Positions 47,295 to 61,957 of a stretch of 64,000 bases of DNA are shown here, piece after piece. The translations under genes and the position numbers were made by a program. The stretch is from NCBI GenBank assembly GCA_022885665.1, contig JAGQDJ010000146.1, positions 62,001 through 126,000 of the forward strand. Reading direction: 5' to 3'. Below the pieces are notes generated by a model. That model did no database searches. It saw nothing but the letters and a program-made list of their open reading frames with translations, and had not been told where the DNA came from. Position 1 is the first letter of the stretch. Every line of letters starts with the position of its first letter. Source of the DNA: Triops longicaudatus (lineage: Eukaryota > Arthropoda > Branchiopoda > Notostraca > Triopsidae).

Positions 47295-50200
47295 TCAGCA
47301 ATTATTATAAAGTGTACACTCAATATAAGACGTAGGGACAAATCCTTCTTCATGTTCAGAAATACGTCGAACTCGTGTCCATCCGTCACCTTGATCCACT
47401 TCAATTACGTACAGTTCTTCTCCTTCGTGCATAGGAATCGAGCCTTCACTTTGAGCTAAAAAAATAATATAAAATTCATTACTTCATTAAGTACAAATGA
47501 CTTACATAGAAACCCAAACGAAAGCACTTCGGATTTGGAAAAAAGTTAAACAAATTTTTAAACTCGATCAGAACACAGCCATTTTCCAAATAAATAAAAT
47601 GTAAATAAATACCTTCGAAATGATACATGGCTCTGCAAGTGCCCAAAACAGGCAGCAAATCAACGTCAAAATCGCTATTGCCGGTATCAACGTCTTCTCC
47701 TAAATCAGTATTATAGTACAGTTGATCTTGGCCGTTATGGGAATATGCGTTCGACGATCGTCGTAGGTGCGAAACTTCATGGTCGGGTTCGGAATCTTGT
47801 AAACTCGTGTGTGACAATCCAAGTCCTGACTCCGGGCTGTGCGAGGACCTAAGTCCCATTGAAATTAATACTTTATTAAAACAAAGTTGTCAAGAGGATT
47901 AGGATGAGGATATAGAAATGGCGTAAGAAGCGAAAGTGGACGAAAGAAAAAATTAAACAACGTTACCCATGCGAGGGCTGCGGTGTGCCAGGCGCAGACG
48001 GTTTGGCAACGCTAGAATCTGAAGCGCTTCGGCTCAATGATTCGTCTGACCCACTATTTCGTCGTATTATGGATTTGACTTTGCTAGTTCCATTCATACG
48101 CTTGTTTCCGGCACTTAGGTTCTGATTTGGAGACGCAATAGGCGTTGGAACGCTGCGACCTTCTGCTTCGTCCAAATACGCTTGGAATTTGTGCAATTCC
48201 ACACGTAGGCGGTCCAAACGCTGACCACTTTCGGCTAATTGGCCTTCTACTGACAAAGGATCACCCAGCGCTCGATTCTGCTCGTACACGCCCTTCATCT
48301 TCATCAAACCATCCCTTTTGAAAATAAAAATAAATCTATTAGTTCATTGTGTTTAAAAGCAAAGGCATCGAAAGTAAACAGGCAATTGGTGTTACATTTT
48401 ACTTCAAGTTTTATTAATTAAAAATGTTATGTTTCTGATTGCAAAGTTCACTTATATTCATTATTAATATTCAAAGAATCGAACTTTCACATAGCTAACT
48501 TCAAGTCCCTCGACGACTTTAAAAGCCATTTAAAATTCATTACTCAGCTTTGTACGCACAGAATTATATACTAGCGTGTCGAATAGTTAATAATACCGTA
48601 TTGGATATACAGCTTACACGTGTCTATCATTTAGATGCGTAAAAGTAAAAAATAAACTGGGGTAATTCAGTACTAAAAATAGTCGAAATAACGATCCGTC
48701 AACCACTTCGTTCAGCTTAAGAGCACCGCGCAGAAAGAAGAAATCACTCGTATGGGAATACCTACACAGAATCCATGCAAAAATGACGTCACTTGCAGTC
48801 AAGTCATCGGGTACTTTCGCTGACTGCAAAATGAAGTTTCCTCATTTCCTTCAGAGATCGTTAAGACTTATGGAACTCAACGAACTGTGCAAGAACGCAC
48901 TAACGGGAGACTACCGTGATGTTGCCGTGAATCTTTCCATGCCTTCCATGCTTCAGAGAGTTTCACTGCAAGTAGGTTGACTCTTTCTGATTCTAATAAA
49001 CTCAAAACTTTTGCCATATTAAAGTTTCCAAAAAAGAAGCGTTTGTTTGCATCATTAAAAAAAACAAAAAAAAAAAAAAAACGTGAAATAGTACGCAGAA
49101 CTTACTGTTATCCCTGTATTACATGCAAACTTGGTGTTTTCATGCATTTAGTCGCTTAGTATCATTCCTAGCTTCACAGTAGAAATAATTCTTTAAACAG
49201 CACTAAAACCATCGACAAGAATCCGTGTCTAATTTTCTAGGTGTTCACTTTCCACGGTAGTCAACAAAAAGAGATAATTAGTAGTGATTTTGTGTGTTTT
49301 TAATAGGAGTTATAAATAACCCTAGCTGGACAGTGTTTATCTCAATGCAGACCTAGTTTTCAATTATTGCATTATTTTTCTTTTACCTGGTAAGAGTTTC
49401 TTGTGCGATTTTGCCATTAATTTCGTCAAGCTTTTGCTGCAACTTCTTTCGCCTTTGATTAGGCGGGAGATCACTGAAATCCTCCTTGGATTCGGAAATA
49501 GACGAAAAGGGAGTCTAACAATAAAAACGCACAATTATTAAAATGAATTTTGACGCTACATTTTAACAATCGTTTGAAGGCTTGTAAGATCACAAACAAA
49601 ATGTGCTAAATGTGCAAAAACAAGACACAAAACACAAGAACACGTGTCGGGTAATCCCAAAACCTTTAAAGTGGCATTATTGCAGTTAGCCCATGCACGA
49701 AACATGCTCACATGCTTTGCGAATCAAACTTATCAAGTATGAATCAACTAACGAGCGTAGGTTACGTATTTACACCGACGTTAAGTGAAAGGAATGTTCT
49801 AGCTTATAAAACGACAATCCATGTTTAACGCATGCAGCAAAGCCACGCACACTTTCAGACGGAAAAGAAACAAGACTTCTTTCACATTTAGACTTACAAA
49901 GGAGAAGATTAGTCATGGGAGAAATTGGAGATTTTTGTAAGTCAAGATGTTCCAACGTATCCGTTTTAATTTCATTGGGCGAGCGAGTCATGAAGAGAAA
50001 ATTACCAGAGGAAACCAAAAAGAAATTGAGATACATAATTAGCATTCCAAAATATATGAACAGAATATAAATACATATCGTTCTTTTTTTCCAAAAAGGT
50101 TGCTTTAAAAATATTCCATATCGCTTTTTTTTTCTTTAAGTAAAGGAATAGTGAAAACAAAATGCTTATAATCAGAAAGTCATTTTACTTTGTTAGAACT

Positions 50201-53200
50201 GAATATCCCAAAAATTCCCGCTCGCTTTTTCAATTTGTTCGCCGATAAAGTGCCCCGGGTGGTTAGATTATTGCTAAGAGACGGTAAAGCTGACGACGAA
50301 ACGGTGGTTGATGACGTCACCGAACCGTTATCCGATCCGTTCGCTTTCGAATGGTTTAAATCTTCGAAAGGAATATCTTCCGGCGGCTGGAAACCCGACT
50401 TGTATCTTTCAATCACTAACCTTATATCCTGTAACACAGCAAGAAATGGGTCAAAAGAAAATCAAGAACTACTGCAAATAAATAAAATATTGACACGTAA
50501 AATAAAAACAAAAAACATCAAAATTAAAAACAAAAAATAAACAATTCTAAGATATACGAAACACAACAAATACACAGAAATGTGCAAAAAGTGCCGTACA
50601 CGTTCAACGTCAATTTGGTCAGCAGCTCGGATAATGCCATCTAAACACGTGTTAATGATGGGGAAAACACTCCGTTCGATATCAACCGATTTCCGGAACG
50701 CATTGCCCAATTGTTTAATTCGCTTTTCATCCATTTCTTGCAACTGGACGAAAACCGCTGGCATTTGGTTGGCGTAATGTAGTACTTGGAGTTCGTTCGT
50801 CTTTTGAAGTTGCTTGGCGTACTCGTTTTTCAAATCTTCGCACTGCCGGGACTTAATCGATGACGTCATGCGGTGCTTCTCCACTTCAGCGCGAGAGAGA
50901 TTCAAATCAGCGTCGGCTTTCCGATAAGCTTCATCCGCCCGCTCAGCTTCCCGGAAAGCCTTTTCGTAGTTTTTATGCGCTCGGTCTAATACTTGCATCT
51001 GCTGAGCCAAGTTGACTTGCAATCGAGCGCCTTCTTGCAATGCCTAATAAAACCAGAGAAAAAAAAATGTTTTCAAACTTTTCTAAACGAGTAAAAAATT
51101 AAGAAAGGAGTCGATTACCTTTTTCCTTTCCTCTTTAAGGTCCTTCACCATGGTTGTGAGCTCTTTAAACACAGCAAGGGTTAGGTTTTCAGCCACAACT
51201 TCATGCTGCCCCGCTTGGTCGTTCAGTTCATTGAGCATATCCTTGAACGCTTTGTGACTTGAAAACCTGAAATACAAATAATAAGCAATTAGCCAAGAAA
51301 TTTATACTACGCAACAGAAATGCAAGAACGACAAGAAAATTGTCCTTCGTCCTATAAAACGGAACCCCGTTTCACAGACCATTGCCTGATACGGACAATT
51401 ACAGGTAGAATCTAATCATCCGTTGCTTCCAAATATGCATTTAATTGCAGAAAAATACGACAATTTACTGTAATAAATAACGGTATGCCTCACGCTAGAC
51501 AGAAACTAGGGTCAACAGATTTTACAACAAGAAGTTATCCTCGTACGTCCGTAGTACAAACCACACACTAGCAAATTAAACCGACGTCAGATTGCATTAC
51601 GAAATTTGTCAACTATAGATAATTTATTACTATACAGTAGCTCAAGTTCGGAGCTCATAAGGTCGTTTCGCCATAAAAAAATCCTGGTACTCGATAAGTT
51701 TGTTATTTATTATAGTGTTTACTCTACACGGTCTATTCATAGCTATTCCCTTCCATCTAGGACCCAAACAATACGCTTATCTCGTTTTCTAGCAAGTTAG
51801 AAAGCTAATCCTGTGTTATCAGCCTACAGCGGAAAAGTATCCAAACATTCAATCTCATATTACACCCTGTCAAAGATCTTATGGAGAACGGAACTTGATC
51901 TTCCAAACTGAAGAGCTTTGCTTCTAATTGTAATACTCCTTTCTTTTTGTTGGTAGTTCATATGAACCTATTCTAAACAGCCCAAACTAAGCAGCACTTT
52001 CTTCAAGTCTTCTCACATCCTCATTTTATCTACAAGCAATAAAATGTCATTAAGCACCAAAAAATATAATTTACTACTCTCATTCACTTTCCTTTATTCC
52101 TTCAAGCTATTCTGAAAAAAAAAACGGCCAGAGAAATTAAGTAAAAAAATCGAAATCACTTGATAAGAAAGCCGATGACTTCTCCGCAAACTTCAAACGA
52201 TTAAATTGTAAGTGGAAATACCCCTTAGTCACACGTTTAGCTTCACGAAAAAGGCAGTGACATGAGGAATTACATGCACAATTCTTGTGAATACCTTTTC
52301 ACATTTTGCACAACTTGCTTGTCAGAAAACCTTACGTTTGTTAACCACTGTCTCTGGCAGTTTTGGCATAAAAGGAAAAAGCTTAGTCAATTCTATTTAA
52401 ATTGAGGAAACATGGGCTACCTGAAAGACACACAAATAAGATCGGTCTGTACGAATGACAGCTTTTCAAGGGGATTTTTTCATATACCATTTTTGTGAAA
52501 GCTAATAAACGTGTTTATACTTCTCGCTCAGACGCTTTCTTAGTTTCGACGAAGAAAGGCTTTTTATAGACTACAGTGACCTTAACTCCTACGAAACCAT
52601 CACACACACAAAATGAATTACTATAAAACCACAAGAAATCAGCTTCAAACCCAAACTGAGTGAAGAAAAAACCTGACTAACCTGGAATAAATCCCCCTGA
52701 AGAAAACAAATGCCAAATAAGCTTCTTGTTCGATTTCAACCTTCCCACGTTACTTTTTCCTCCATTCCTAACTGAACGTATTTCGAGACTTTTCCCAGGC
52801 ATTTACTAGCCATTCTATCCTAACGCTCTTTATACATTCCCTGTCTCTCACATCCTCTCATGTCGTTTCGAAAAATAGACCCAAAATCCCTAATTCGTTC
52901 AGGGTCAGCCGTGTCATCTCTTTCCCACTACCAAAAACAACGCTTCCGAACATTAGCCTCTTCCACGTTTTCCCTCCTCGTTTCATAGCTCTAATAGCTC
53001 CAAAGGTTAAAATGCACTATGTCGACGATCCGTTAGAAAATTAGAACACACCAACATTTCCGGTTTACTTTCCTTCATCCTAAAAACGTTTGATCTCTGG
53101 ATCAGCTTTCTTCAAAACCAAAATACATATTTTTGTTTCATTTTTCCTTTTACCAATGCAGAGGATTAGCCTCGTCAACTTAAAGCAGAAATAATGACTG

Positions 53201-56200
53201 GAAATAAGGAGAGGAACACTAACGTCCCGTAGCTTTATCTATCAAAAATCCTCCCCATGACGTCACCTCTAATTCCAGCCTTCACCCATTACAACATTCG
53301 TCCTTCTCTTTTCTTCATTCTCATCTCGCTCTTTCGGATCTTCAGCTTCCTTCTCTCCGCTATTCTAGCCATCTGTTATTCCTCGTCATTTCTCCTCTTT
53401 CCATTTCGGTAATTTTTCGTTGGTTGTTACACCACTACACACGAATGAACCATTGATCCACAATGCCAACATGACTCATCTCCATTTCTCCCCAAAAGTA
53501 CGGGGAAATGCGTCTGGTTTGTCAACCGTCTGCCTACAACCCTAGACTTCCTAGGGTAGGAAAACGTGGGGTTGCCACCCTTACAACAACCCCCTTAAGC
53601 ATCGCAACACCGTAGAAGAGCGTCGAGGGTACTGAACCAATCTTTCTCCCCTCTTCAATTTATTTTTTTTTTCCCACCCCGCCAGTAAACGAACTCTCAC
53701 CTTTAAAAGCCAAATATTTAAACAGTGGACCCTTAATCTGCAAAGGGCTTCCGCAAGACAAGGCACGATTTCGGATGGAAACTTGACGCTATACCCTTTC
53801 AGAGAAAAACCATGCACTTTTTTGGCAAACAACCAGACGAAAAAACTTTTAAAGCATACGAACTTGGTTTCTACCACGGCAGTCGCCCTACTAAATTTGC
53901 AAGTACTCTTAACTTGCTAACTGTTGAGTAATGTACAAATGTAGAAGAATAAAAATGAAGTAAATATAACAATTGTAAAAAGGTTAGATAAAAATGTACA
54001 AACGCAACATTCGAGAAGGTTGACATTTGAGAAGAATTTAGAAATTGCAAAAAGAAGTAAAACGTAGATTTTAGTACGATTAAACAGGAGTTCTGCGTAA
54101 CGAATCATAATCTTTACCCAGGATACTATTGTATGCAAAACTGTACTCCGCTTGTCTTCTACTACTCCCCCCAATTCCCCTAAATTTCCTTCCCTACTCA
54201 TCTGAAAATTATGCACGCATTTTTAGCTTTTACAATACTGCATGCTTTAACACTTAACGGACCGGTTCTCTGAGTTTTCCATTTTACGCGAAGAAAAAAG
54301 CGGTAAAAGGAAAGGAGCTGAAAAGGAGTAACAAGCTGAGTCAACCTTTCGTTTAATTGTGATGACTGTTGCTTTCTCGTTGGAACCATAGAAGGCAAAA
54401 GTCTTCCTGAATGCCAAAACCAGTAGCCAATTGAAATCAAACATTGAAACTACTCTTGAATAATAAAATAACAAGAAAACAAATAATTTTAGCCGAACAA
54501 GCTAGCAATAGAAAAGAAAGGGTTGTTAAGGAGTTCAACTTTCTAGGAAATGATTTTTGTCGACGCTTCACTTTCTAGCCCAATTCCAAACTCGTTTACA
54601 CGGATAATCATTTAGGAAAGATATCTGATCTATTCAGTCATTGCTGGATAATTATGAATGAAATTCGTTAAGTATAACAGAAAACAATAAATCAGACGAA
54701 GAAAAAATTCACTTACTGACACTCATCTTCTTCTTTCTTTTTGGGTTGATACGTTTTCACCAATCTCCTGTACACAATACAAAGATTAGTAATACAGTAT
54801 AGGAAACACATTTTTATTTTACATTTATTTATATATTATCTATTTTATGAATTTATATACATTTTGATATCAGTTCCTCTTTACGGAGGTCTTGGCTTTT
54901 TATTATTAAAAGTAATTCTGTTATATGCTTCCTTTTATTCACAATTTTTTTAATATTTTTTTTTTTGTTTAGCAATATTATTTACTGATGATAAATTATT
55001 TTGAAAGAAGAAAACCAACCTGAGTTTGGCCGCGTACTCTGTTTCGATTGCGCATCGGTCCCGTACGAAGTTCCCATATTTTTCCAAAAATTCGATACCT
55101 TTCAACGTATGGGCCGCGATATTGTCATACTGATCCTGTAGGAGCCAACAAAAATAATAATAATACAAATAATCAGTACCAGTGCTTTTGACGAATTATA
55201 CTAAAACTTCAAAGAAAATATAGGAAAATAAAGTCCAATGTGTTAAAAGGGAAAGTTTGGTAAAGTAAGAAACAGTCTTATCGTATTTAATCCTCGTACT
55301 AAAGATTTGGTAAAAAAAAACATTTTACTTCAGGGCTTTTGTCTTTTTATCCTATCACTAGGAGTAAATATTTGCTTACACTTATCTGTCAATACCCGAA
55401 CACACTTCAAATGTACTGACAGAAAACATTAACAGTAATTTCGATCCCTGGGTACAAAAATCAGTACTATATACGTAAACGGAAACTACTGCGTCACTCC
55501 AAAACACTTTCCGTTTTGTATTCGTTCCTTGGCAGCTTTCCAATTCGTATTACACGTCGCTTCATGTAAGACGGTCACTGAAACCACAACCGTGAAGGTA
55601 ACAATAGCAAATTCACCCACCGTCGCGTTGCTATTCATGGAACGGTGCGCGACTGGAGATTTCACCATTGTTTCCCCCCTCGAAAAGTAAAATCTTTTAC
55701 CGTGTTATTTAACAACTAACATTCTATAATTAAAACTTAGAGAAAAGTTTAATTATCACTGAGAGTTCGTTTCATTTGGTATGAAATGCAGGTGTCAAAC
55801 AGGTGTCAACCTTAACGTTTTGGGCGTGGTTCACACGTTGCCCTTCCATTCCGTTCAACTATGAAAACCGTACTCATCGACCATTTTCGGCTCACACCAG
55901 CGTCTTACCTTTATACATTTAAAGGCCGAAAAGCCACAGGAGTAACAAAAACATGTTTGCTTGTTTAATTTCCCCTACTGACGACACGGTTTCTGCTTGT
56001 ATACCGGCTTAACACCATTTCCCCCATTAGTTTAATTTATCCTTTCAGCGAATTGTATAAAAAGTTGCCTTACGCAGCCCGTAACGCACCCCTTCTTTTA
56101 CCTATTTTTAGTTGCTTTTATAAATATCAAGCGTGCCTTTAGCCTGGCAAAGCTTTGAACAGCTATCGGGGGCAAATTTGGAAAGTTCTACAACGGTATT

Positions 56201-59200
56201 CGTGACGGAAGCGTGCGGGAAAAAACCGCGTGGCACGGGACTCGCCAAGCTCACATTGCTAACATTCTAAGCCAAAGCCAATGTGGAGCTAATGTGGAGT
56301 GTCGTTTTGGGGTAATTTAGGTAGCATCTTTTCCTAACGTCCAAGGGCAAGGCACAGAACAGGGGGTGAATGATAGAATGTCAAAATGTCAGAATGTTGG
56401 TAGAACTCGGATTCTGGAAACCAAATGTAAGATTTTTTTTGAGAGGGAAAAACTGACAAGTTGATGGATGAGCTGCAATGACCAGTGAAAGAAACTTCTG
56501 GGCGATTTTGAAAAAAAAAATCCCCATACAGAAGCAAATGAAGCTAGTGACTGATAAGAGAGCGTTTTCTACCAGACACAGCGGCACGTAATCTTTCCTA
56601 TTCCCTAACGGCACAACGAGGTCATTAATTAACGCTTGACATATGGATATGCAATATGAACTATAATTTGCATCCCAGGCCCACTTTAATAAGTTAAACG
56701 TCCCTCGTAGCTTATGAAGCCAATTTTTCCCACGACAACCTGCACACTGCACTTATCGAATATATATATAAATAAAAAATAAAAAATCTGGTACAAGTGA
56801 GTATTCCACAAGAACGTTCAGGGAAAATGTTATAATGAGCCTTTATTGAGGAAAATATGTACAGAACTTTAAGGGTCTTCCTTTGGTAAAGCCGAAAGCT
56901 AATTAAACAAATGAGCCCTTTTAATAAGAAATTTTAGATTAAAACTTCACGTGGTACTCCACAGCCCTAAAGGTATTTTACGGCGCGTTCACACAGTGCA
57001 CATAACCTCAGTTGATGGGCCAGATACCTTAAGGTTAATTTTACTCAGCGGTCACACAGCTCGTGTAAAAAGTTTTGGGAAAAAAAAGACAAGTCCCCGT
57101 TCAACGCTCTAGGCGCAATGGAAAAAGGACTTCTGCTAAGTCACTAAAGCTTTCCAGGCAGCACTCAAGCGCCGTAAGCCAAAACTTCACGTTTGAATTT
57201 TATGAACCAATTTCCATACGAAATAGAGACTGAATTGTCAAACAGGATCATGATCAGGATATTTCCGGATAATCTACTCTATCTCGCTTTTCCATTGTAT
57301 TTATTTATTCCCATTATCCTTTTTCTTTAATAATAGAGGGAAACTTTTGTTTAGTTTATTCACCGAATCAGTAAGACTTCTCCAACGTGGTGGGACTTAT
57401 TAAGTTAAACTGACTTATTTAAATCCAAGCAAATGAAGTTTTAGCTTTATTCTAGTTATGTATTGGCGAAAGCGAAATCACTTATGTCAAACGTCCCATC
57501 TTTGATTAATGTCCGATGAGAAAAAACCGGTCCTTCCTTACCAAATCCAACTTACCACTTTCACAACTGATATTCATGAGGAAATCTAGTTCGCTGATTT
57601 GCATTAATTAGGAAAAGTTTTGAGAATCTCTGACCAAATGGGAAAAGTGAAGGATAAAATACGTTGCTTAATAATCGCATGTAAGATTTCCCTCACCACA
57701 TTTGAGCGACTGGTTCCAACCACACTTCCGGTGCATAAGCAACTCTCCATAACACAAAATCCCGTCCAAAATTCGGTGAAGACTTACGTTCACACGAACT
57801 TTTCCTTTTAGTACTACACTACGTCTAAAAGATCCAGACACGTCCGTTTGATTTAAAAACAAACCTATTTTATTGAAGGGACAAACTACACACAACCCGT
57901 TATAAAAAAATAACAATAAAAAAACGTTTATTTCGCTCCCCCTTCTACTTTTTTTTCGAAATCACAACAAAAGTCTAATATTATAAAATGACCCTACAAA
58001 GCTGGACTGTAGACTCCAACTTTTCTTCCTTTCCCTATTCCCATTTTCTTTAGTTGTCTAGGAAAGCTTGCCTGTGTCCAGAATGCAAACGACTTCTCTA
58101 AAAATCCCAGAGAAATTTCCAAGACTAGTATGCTAATACGAATTACTCTAGAGCCCATCTTCCTTCAAGTCCACTCGACAGTGAAAGAAAAACCAAATGA
58201 AGAATTTTCTAAAAAGTAAAGGACGTCTTGACGATCAGAAAAGGGTCATTTAACCTCTCAACCTTCATACTTGCTTTGAAACAATAACGGCTCTTTTTAG
58301 GGAGTTGGTAAAAAAGAACGTTGTATGAGCTGGTTTCAGGCTACACCATGCAAAAACGAGAACATTCTTTCCTTCTTATCCCCAGGCCATACAGAAACCT
58401 TTGCAATGTATTCCTTACGGGGAGAAGAAGTACTACCGAAAGGTCGAAAACGGGTTGGAGAGAACAAAAGGAATGCTACACAACACACATAATTGTTTTA
58501 TAAACAAAATACTTATCTTCGAAAAGATAAATGCTATTTTATTGCATCTTGGAGAGTTTACTTGATTGAAAAAACATTACACTGAAAACGAAGGTATATT
58601 TGGTTATCATTATTTATTTTTTATGACATTTTGTTAAGTATTAATTGCAAAAGCGTCTGGAAATCACTTTCGAAAAATAAGCCTTTTTTGTAACATTCAC
58701 AGCATTTATTTTAACGTACTGTGTAGTAAGACAAAACGCTTGATCAGTTTTAATGGACCTTATGGTCTACCATTGCAGCTGCTGACTCGTTTTATTGATG
58801 GCAATTGTTTAAAAGTTGTATTTACCACTGTACTAAATTCTATCTATTTTCAGAAAGTTAAAAACGTGTCTTCATAAGCTTCTGAAGTAGTATTTTGAAA
58901 TTTTAAAGTTTCGAAGCAGTTCTAGGCAAGCTAGCGTCCAGTTAATGTGTTTTTCGTTCGCCATAGAGCTGTTTTTGGCAGTTCAAACAATTCTTTTTAA
59001 AAGCCATTTTGGCGGTCTCTCTTTCAGTGGTTGAACCCAAGTGATTGTTTTAGGTTCTATTATCCGCAGAGACACGAAAAAACAAAAGAGAGGTCTAAAA
59101 CTTTTGCTACGGCATACTTGATACGTTGCCCTGAATTCCTAGCACGCAGCAAACGGCCTTGGAACAAGAAGCCCGAGCTAGTTTCAGACTATGTTCGAAA

Positions 59201-61531
59201 CGTTGGCTCTTGCCCATAACCAAAACTCCTTTAATTTTTTTCTCGCTGCTAGTTTCAAAGCTGCTGACTGCACATTTTCATGGTTTATTACTTCCAATAA
59301 GTTATAAACCTCACCTTAAGTTAACGCTTAATGTTAGAACCATGAACAATCATCAGGACCTTCTATAAAACTGTTAAGCTTAAAGCTAAAGACGCGTGAG
59401 AACCAACCTTTCACACTAATCGATTCTTTCCTTGATCAGAATGACAACATGGTTGAATAACCTCAAGTCTTCCTGAAATGGTAAATTCTAATTATCTGTA
59501 GCATTTTAAAATCGAAACTACACCTCGTTAAATGAACGAATTACCATTTGTACTGTTTAAAACTTACACTTTTACAGTTCATATTCGAATTCTCGCGTTT
59601 CAAATGCTGTGAATCTTTAATTACTCACGTAACATACTATTTTATTTCTTTTTCTAAATGCAAAATACGGAACTTAAAATTCAACTTGGACATTTGATAT
59701 TTATATTTTTATATCTGAAGCACATCGAGCGCTATAATTACTAAAGGTTTCATTTCTGTATGAAATTTTACTAATTCCATGATTCATTTGGGCCAACAGG
59801 CTTAGTTTACACTAGAGTCTCTTTCAGTCTTCTAAAAATCTCATTCAACTTCCCACACAAATTCTTACCGTTCTTTTCAATGTCTTCCGCAACATTCTCT
59901 GAAGGCTTGAATGTACAGGAAGGAAATTGCGAGAGTATACTGCGTAATATTCTTTTACATCCAACCGACTGAGCCTCTATTGATGATGCAAGCCATCAGT
60001 CCTATACTTCTTACCACATTTTAACATCCTAATGGAGCTTCTAATAACGACCAAAGTTGGCCTTACTTCGTGGATAATAACGAGCTCGCACTTCTCTCTA
60101 ACGCAGTATAAAGCTTCGTTTATTGCTAATACCGACTCCTCTACAAAAGGACAGAGCCATCCTAAATTGTAGTAAAATACTCCCTTGCGTTCTGACTCAA
60201 TCGAGTGAAGATGCATTGTGACAGGAGTATGCATAATTAACTTCATTATTTCCCCATGTATTCCCCCTTCTTTTATCTAAACAGTAAAGAAAAGAAGGGC
60301 ACGCGCCAGACATGGACAATCATAAAGGGCTAGTTGAGAACCGGATGTGATGGTCAGGTCACACAGGATGAATTGTCTCTCCTTACCGTCTCCCTTCCAC
60401 TCCTCTATTTCACTCCCTCCTCTCTCCACCCTTTAACCAGGCTACTCTCTTCCAAATGGTCTGTCCCTATATTAACGGCTATTTCACGTGTGAAGGAACA
60501 TTTTACTTAGCTAGGTACAGAAAGGTTCGTATTGATAAACAGCCCTATTTTAATGCAACTTTCGTCGACGGATTCGACTTACGCGGGGTTGGAGTTACGA
60601 CAGTTGCTGAATCAAGCCTTACTTTACACGAGGTTTCTACATGCGCGGTACCAAACACTACCCAAAGACTCGTGTAAAAATGAAACCAGTATGTTTGAGT
60701 GTTGTTGCTGCACAAAATAATGACTGCCAAAAGTAGTTTACGTGACTGAAGGCCGTTTAATAACACGTACGAGGTTTAGTAACCAAACAGACTGTATGAA
60801 GTAATAACGATTGGTGCATTTTACGGTTAATGGAGTAATAAATTTATACGATTGGTATATCAGTCATTTCGTTGCATTATCTGTGGAATGTCTCAACGTT
60901 TTTGTTTGATATTTTACCGCAAGTATTTACTAATTAATTTATTGACAATCAAAACTCAACTACGCTAAAAAAAATCAACATACAGTATGCGACCATGATT
61001 TTCTACAAAATAGAGCTGATGATAGTAAATGGTAACTTGGCTATCTAGGTTTATTGAAATCACATCTTACGTTACTTACGTTATCTTCATATAAACAAGA
61101 AAACCATTACGAACATTAGATAAGAATAGTTACGGTTTGCCTAGGAAATAAAAGGTTCACACAGTTCACTAAATTGCACTGCTCCACAGAGTAGAGGTAA
61201 CCTGTATTTGGTCTTATCTAAAGGCGTAAAAGTTGTGGCACAAGGGAATATTCTTTTCCAGTCAGAGAGATAAGCGAGATAAAAGTAGGATTGCAACTGT
61301 CGCTGATATTAAGAGGCAAACAGAATTCTTGGAGTTTAAATGAAGATTTCTTTGAAATCCCGGGTTATATAATTTTACTTAGATCGTTGTAACAGGAGCT
61401 AAAACCGCTTTGCTGTGGCAAAGAAAACCTTAGCAAAGCAGGGCTGTGTTGTGGACAAGGTTACCCCAAAGTTTGGTAGAGACGGGAAAGAGAGATTTTT
61501 GCCTTACCCAAAGTTCTGTTCCCCAACTCAT
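47295..61531 (-). CDS. Cip4: Cdc42-interacting protein 4 / TOCA family (F-BAR, HR1, SH3)
   Basis: Membrane-curving adaptor linking Cdc42 to WASP-driven actin assembly in endocytosis. Minus-strand exons: 61508-61531, 55020-55135, 54717-54769, 51119-51266, 50600-51043, 50189-50428, 49387-49514, 47967-48314, 47613-47848, 47295-47455; about 632 aa. The first exon codes only MSWGTELW, as in vertebrate TOCA-1, 6.4 kb upstream. F-BAR: DQYDNIAAHTLKGIEFLEKYG, RLVKTYQPKKKEEDE, LNDQAGQHEVVAENL, RYKSGFQPPEDI. HR1: PPNQRRKKLQQKLDEIN to FQAYLDEAEGR. SH3: CRAMYHFEG..SIPMHEGEELYVIEVDQGDGWTRVRR..GFVPTSYI. One join fails: the exon 54717-54769 ends in phase 1 but the exon ending 51266 needs phase 2. The 3.4-kb intron there may hide a micro-exon. 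Confidence 0.92.
51267..54716. other. CIP4 intron (3.4 kb)
   Basis: No gene recognised. The reading-phase conflict at its borders suggests that it may hold an unseen micro-exon. Minus-strand ORFs at 53581-53877 and 53917-54440 are unrecognised. No mobile element identified. Confidence 0.5.
55136..61507. other. CIP4 intron 1 (6.4 kb)
   Basis: Between the donor TGG/GTAAGG and the acceptor CCTACAG/GATCAG. AT-rich with scattered short ORFs, none recognisable. No repeat family, tRNA or snoRNA could be supported. An alternative first exon is possible but not seen. Confidence 0.55.
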
Positions 61532-61957
61532 GATCGTCTTCAGTTGAAAGTTGTTAAAAATGTGTAATCCTATGGGTTTTTATTAATCCTTTAGGGTAAT
61601 GTGCCACTCATTTCAAGGAAAAAAGAAGCACCGCAATAATCACACGAAATCACCACAGCAGTTGTGAGTCAAACCTAGCACGGGCCAAAAATTAACGGAC
61701 TAAAAACTAACCTTGCGCTCGCAGTGACAGATCCTATTAACTACGTCTACCCTGGGCTGAAATTCAAGCTCCGGTTTCACTCGGAAATCGTGCTTTTAGC
61801 ACCATCTAGTTAGTATTTTCAATACGAATGAGCAAAACGACCTCTGCAGGTATCATGGTTTCACATGGAGGTTCGAATGCAGGAATGAGTAAATGCTAAA
61901 CATTTCGGCACATGTGGATCCTATTGTAGGAACAAGTACGCGATATTTCCATGTAAA
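61532..61957. promoter_or_regulatory. Divergent promoter region CIP4 / NTPCR
   Basis: 426 bp between the opposite start codons. No TATA box or strong motif noticed; this must contain both 5' UTRs unless there are untranslated exons elsewhere. Confidence 0.45.
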
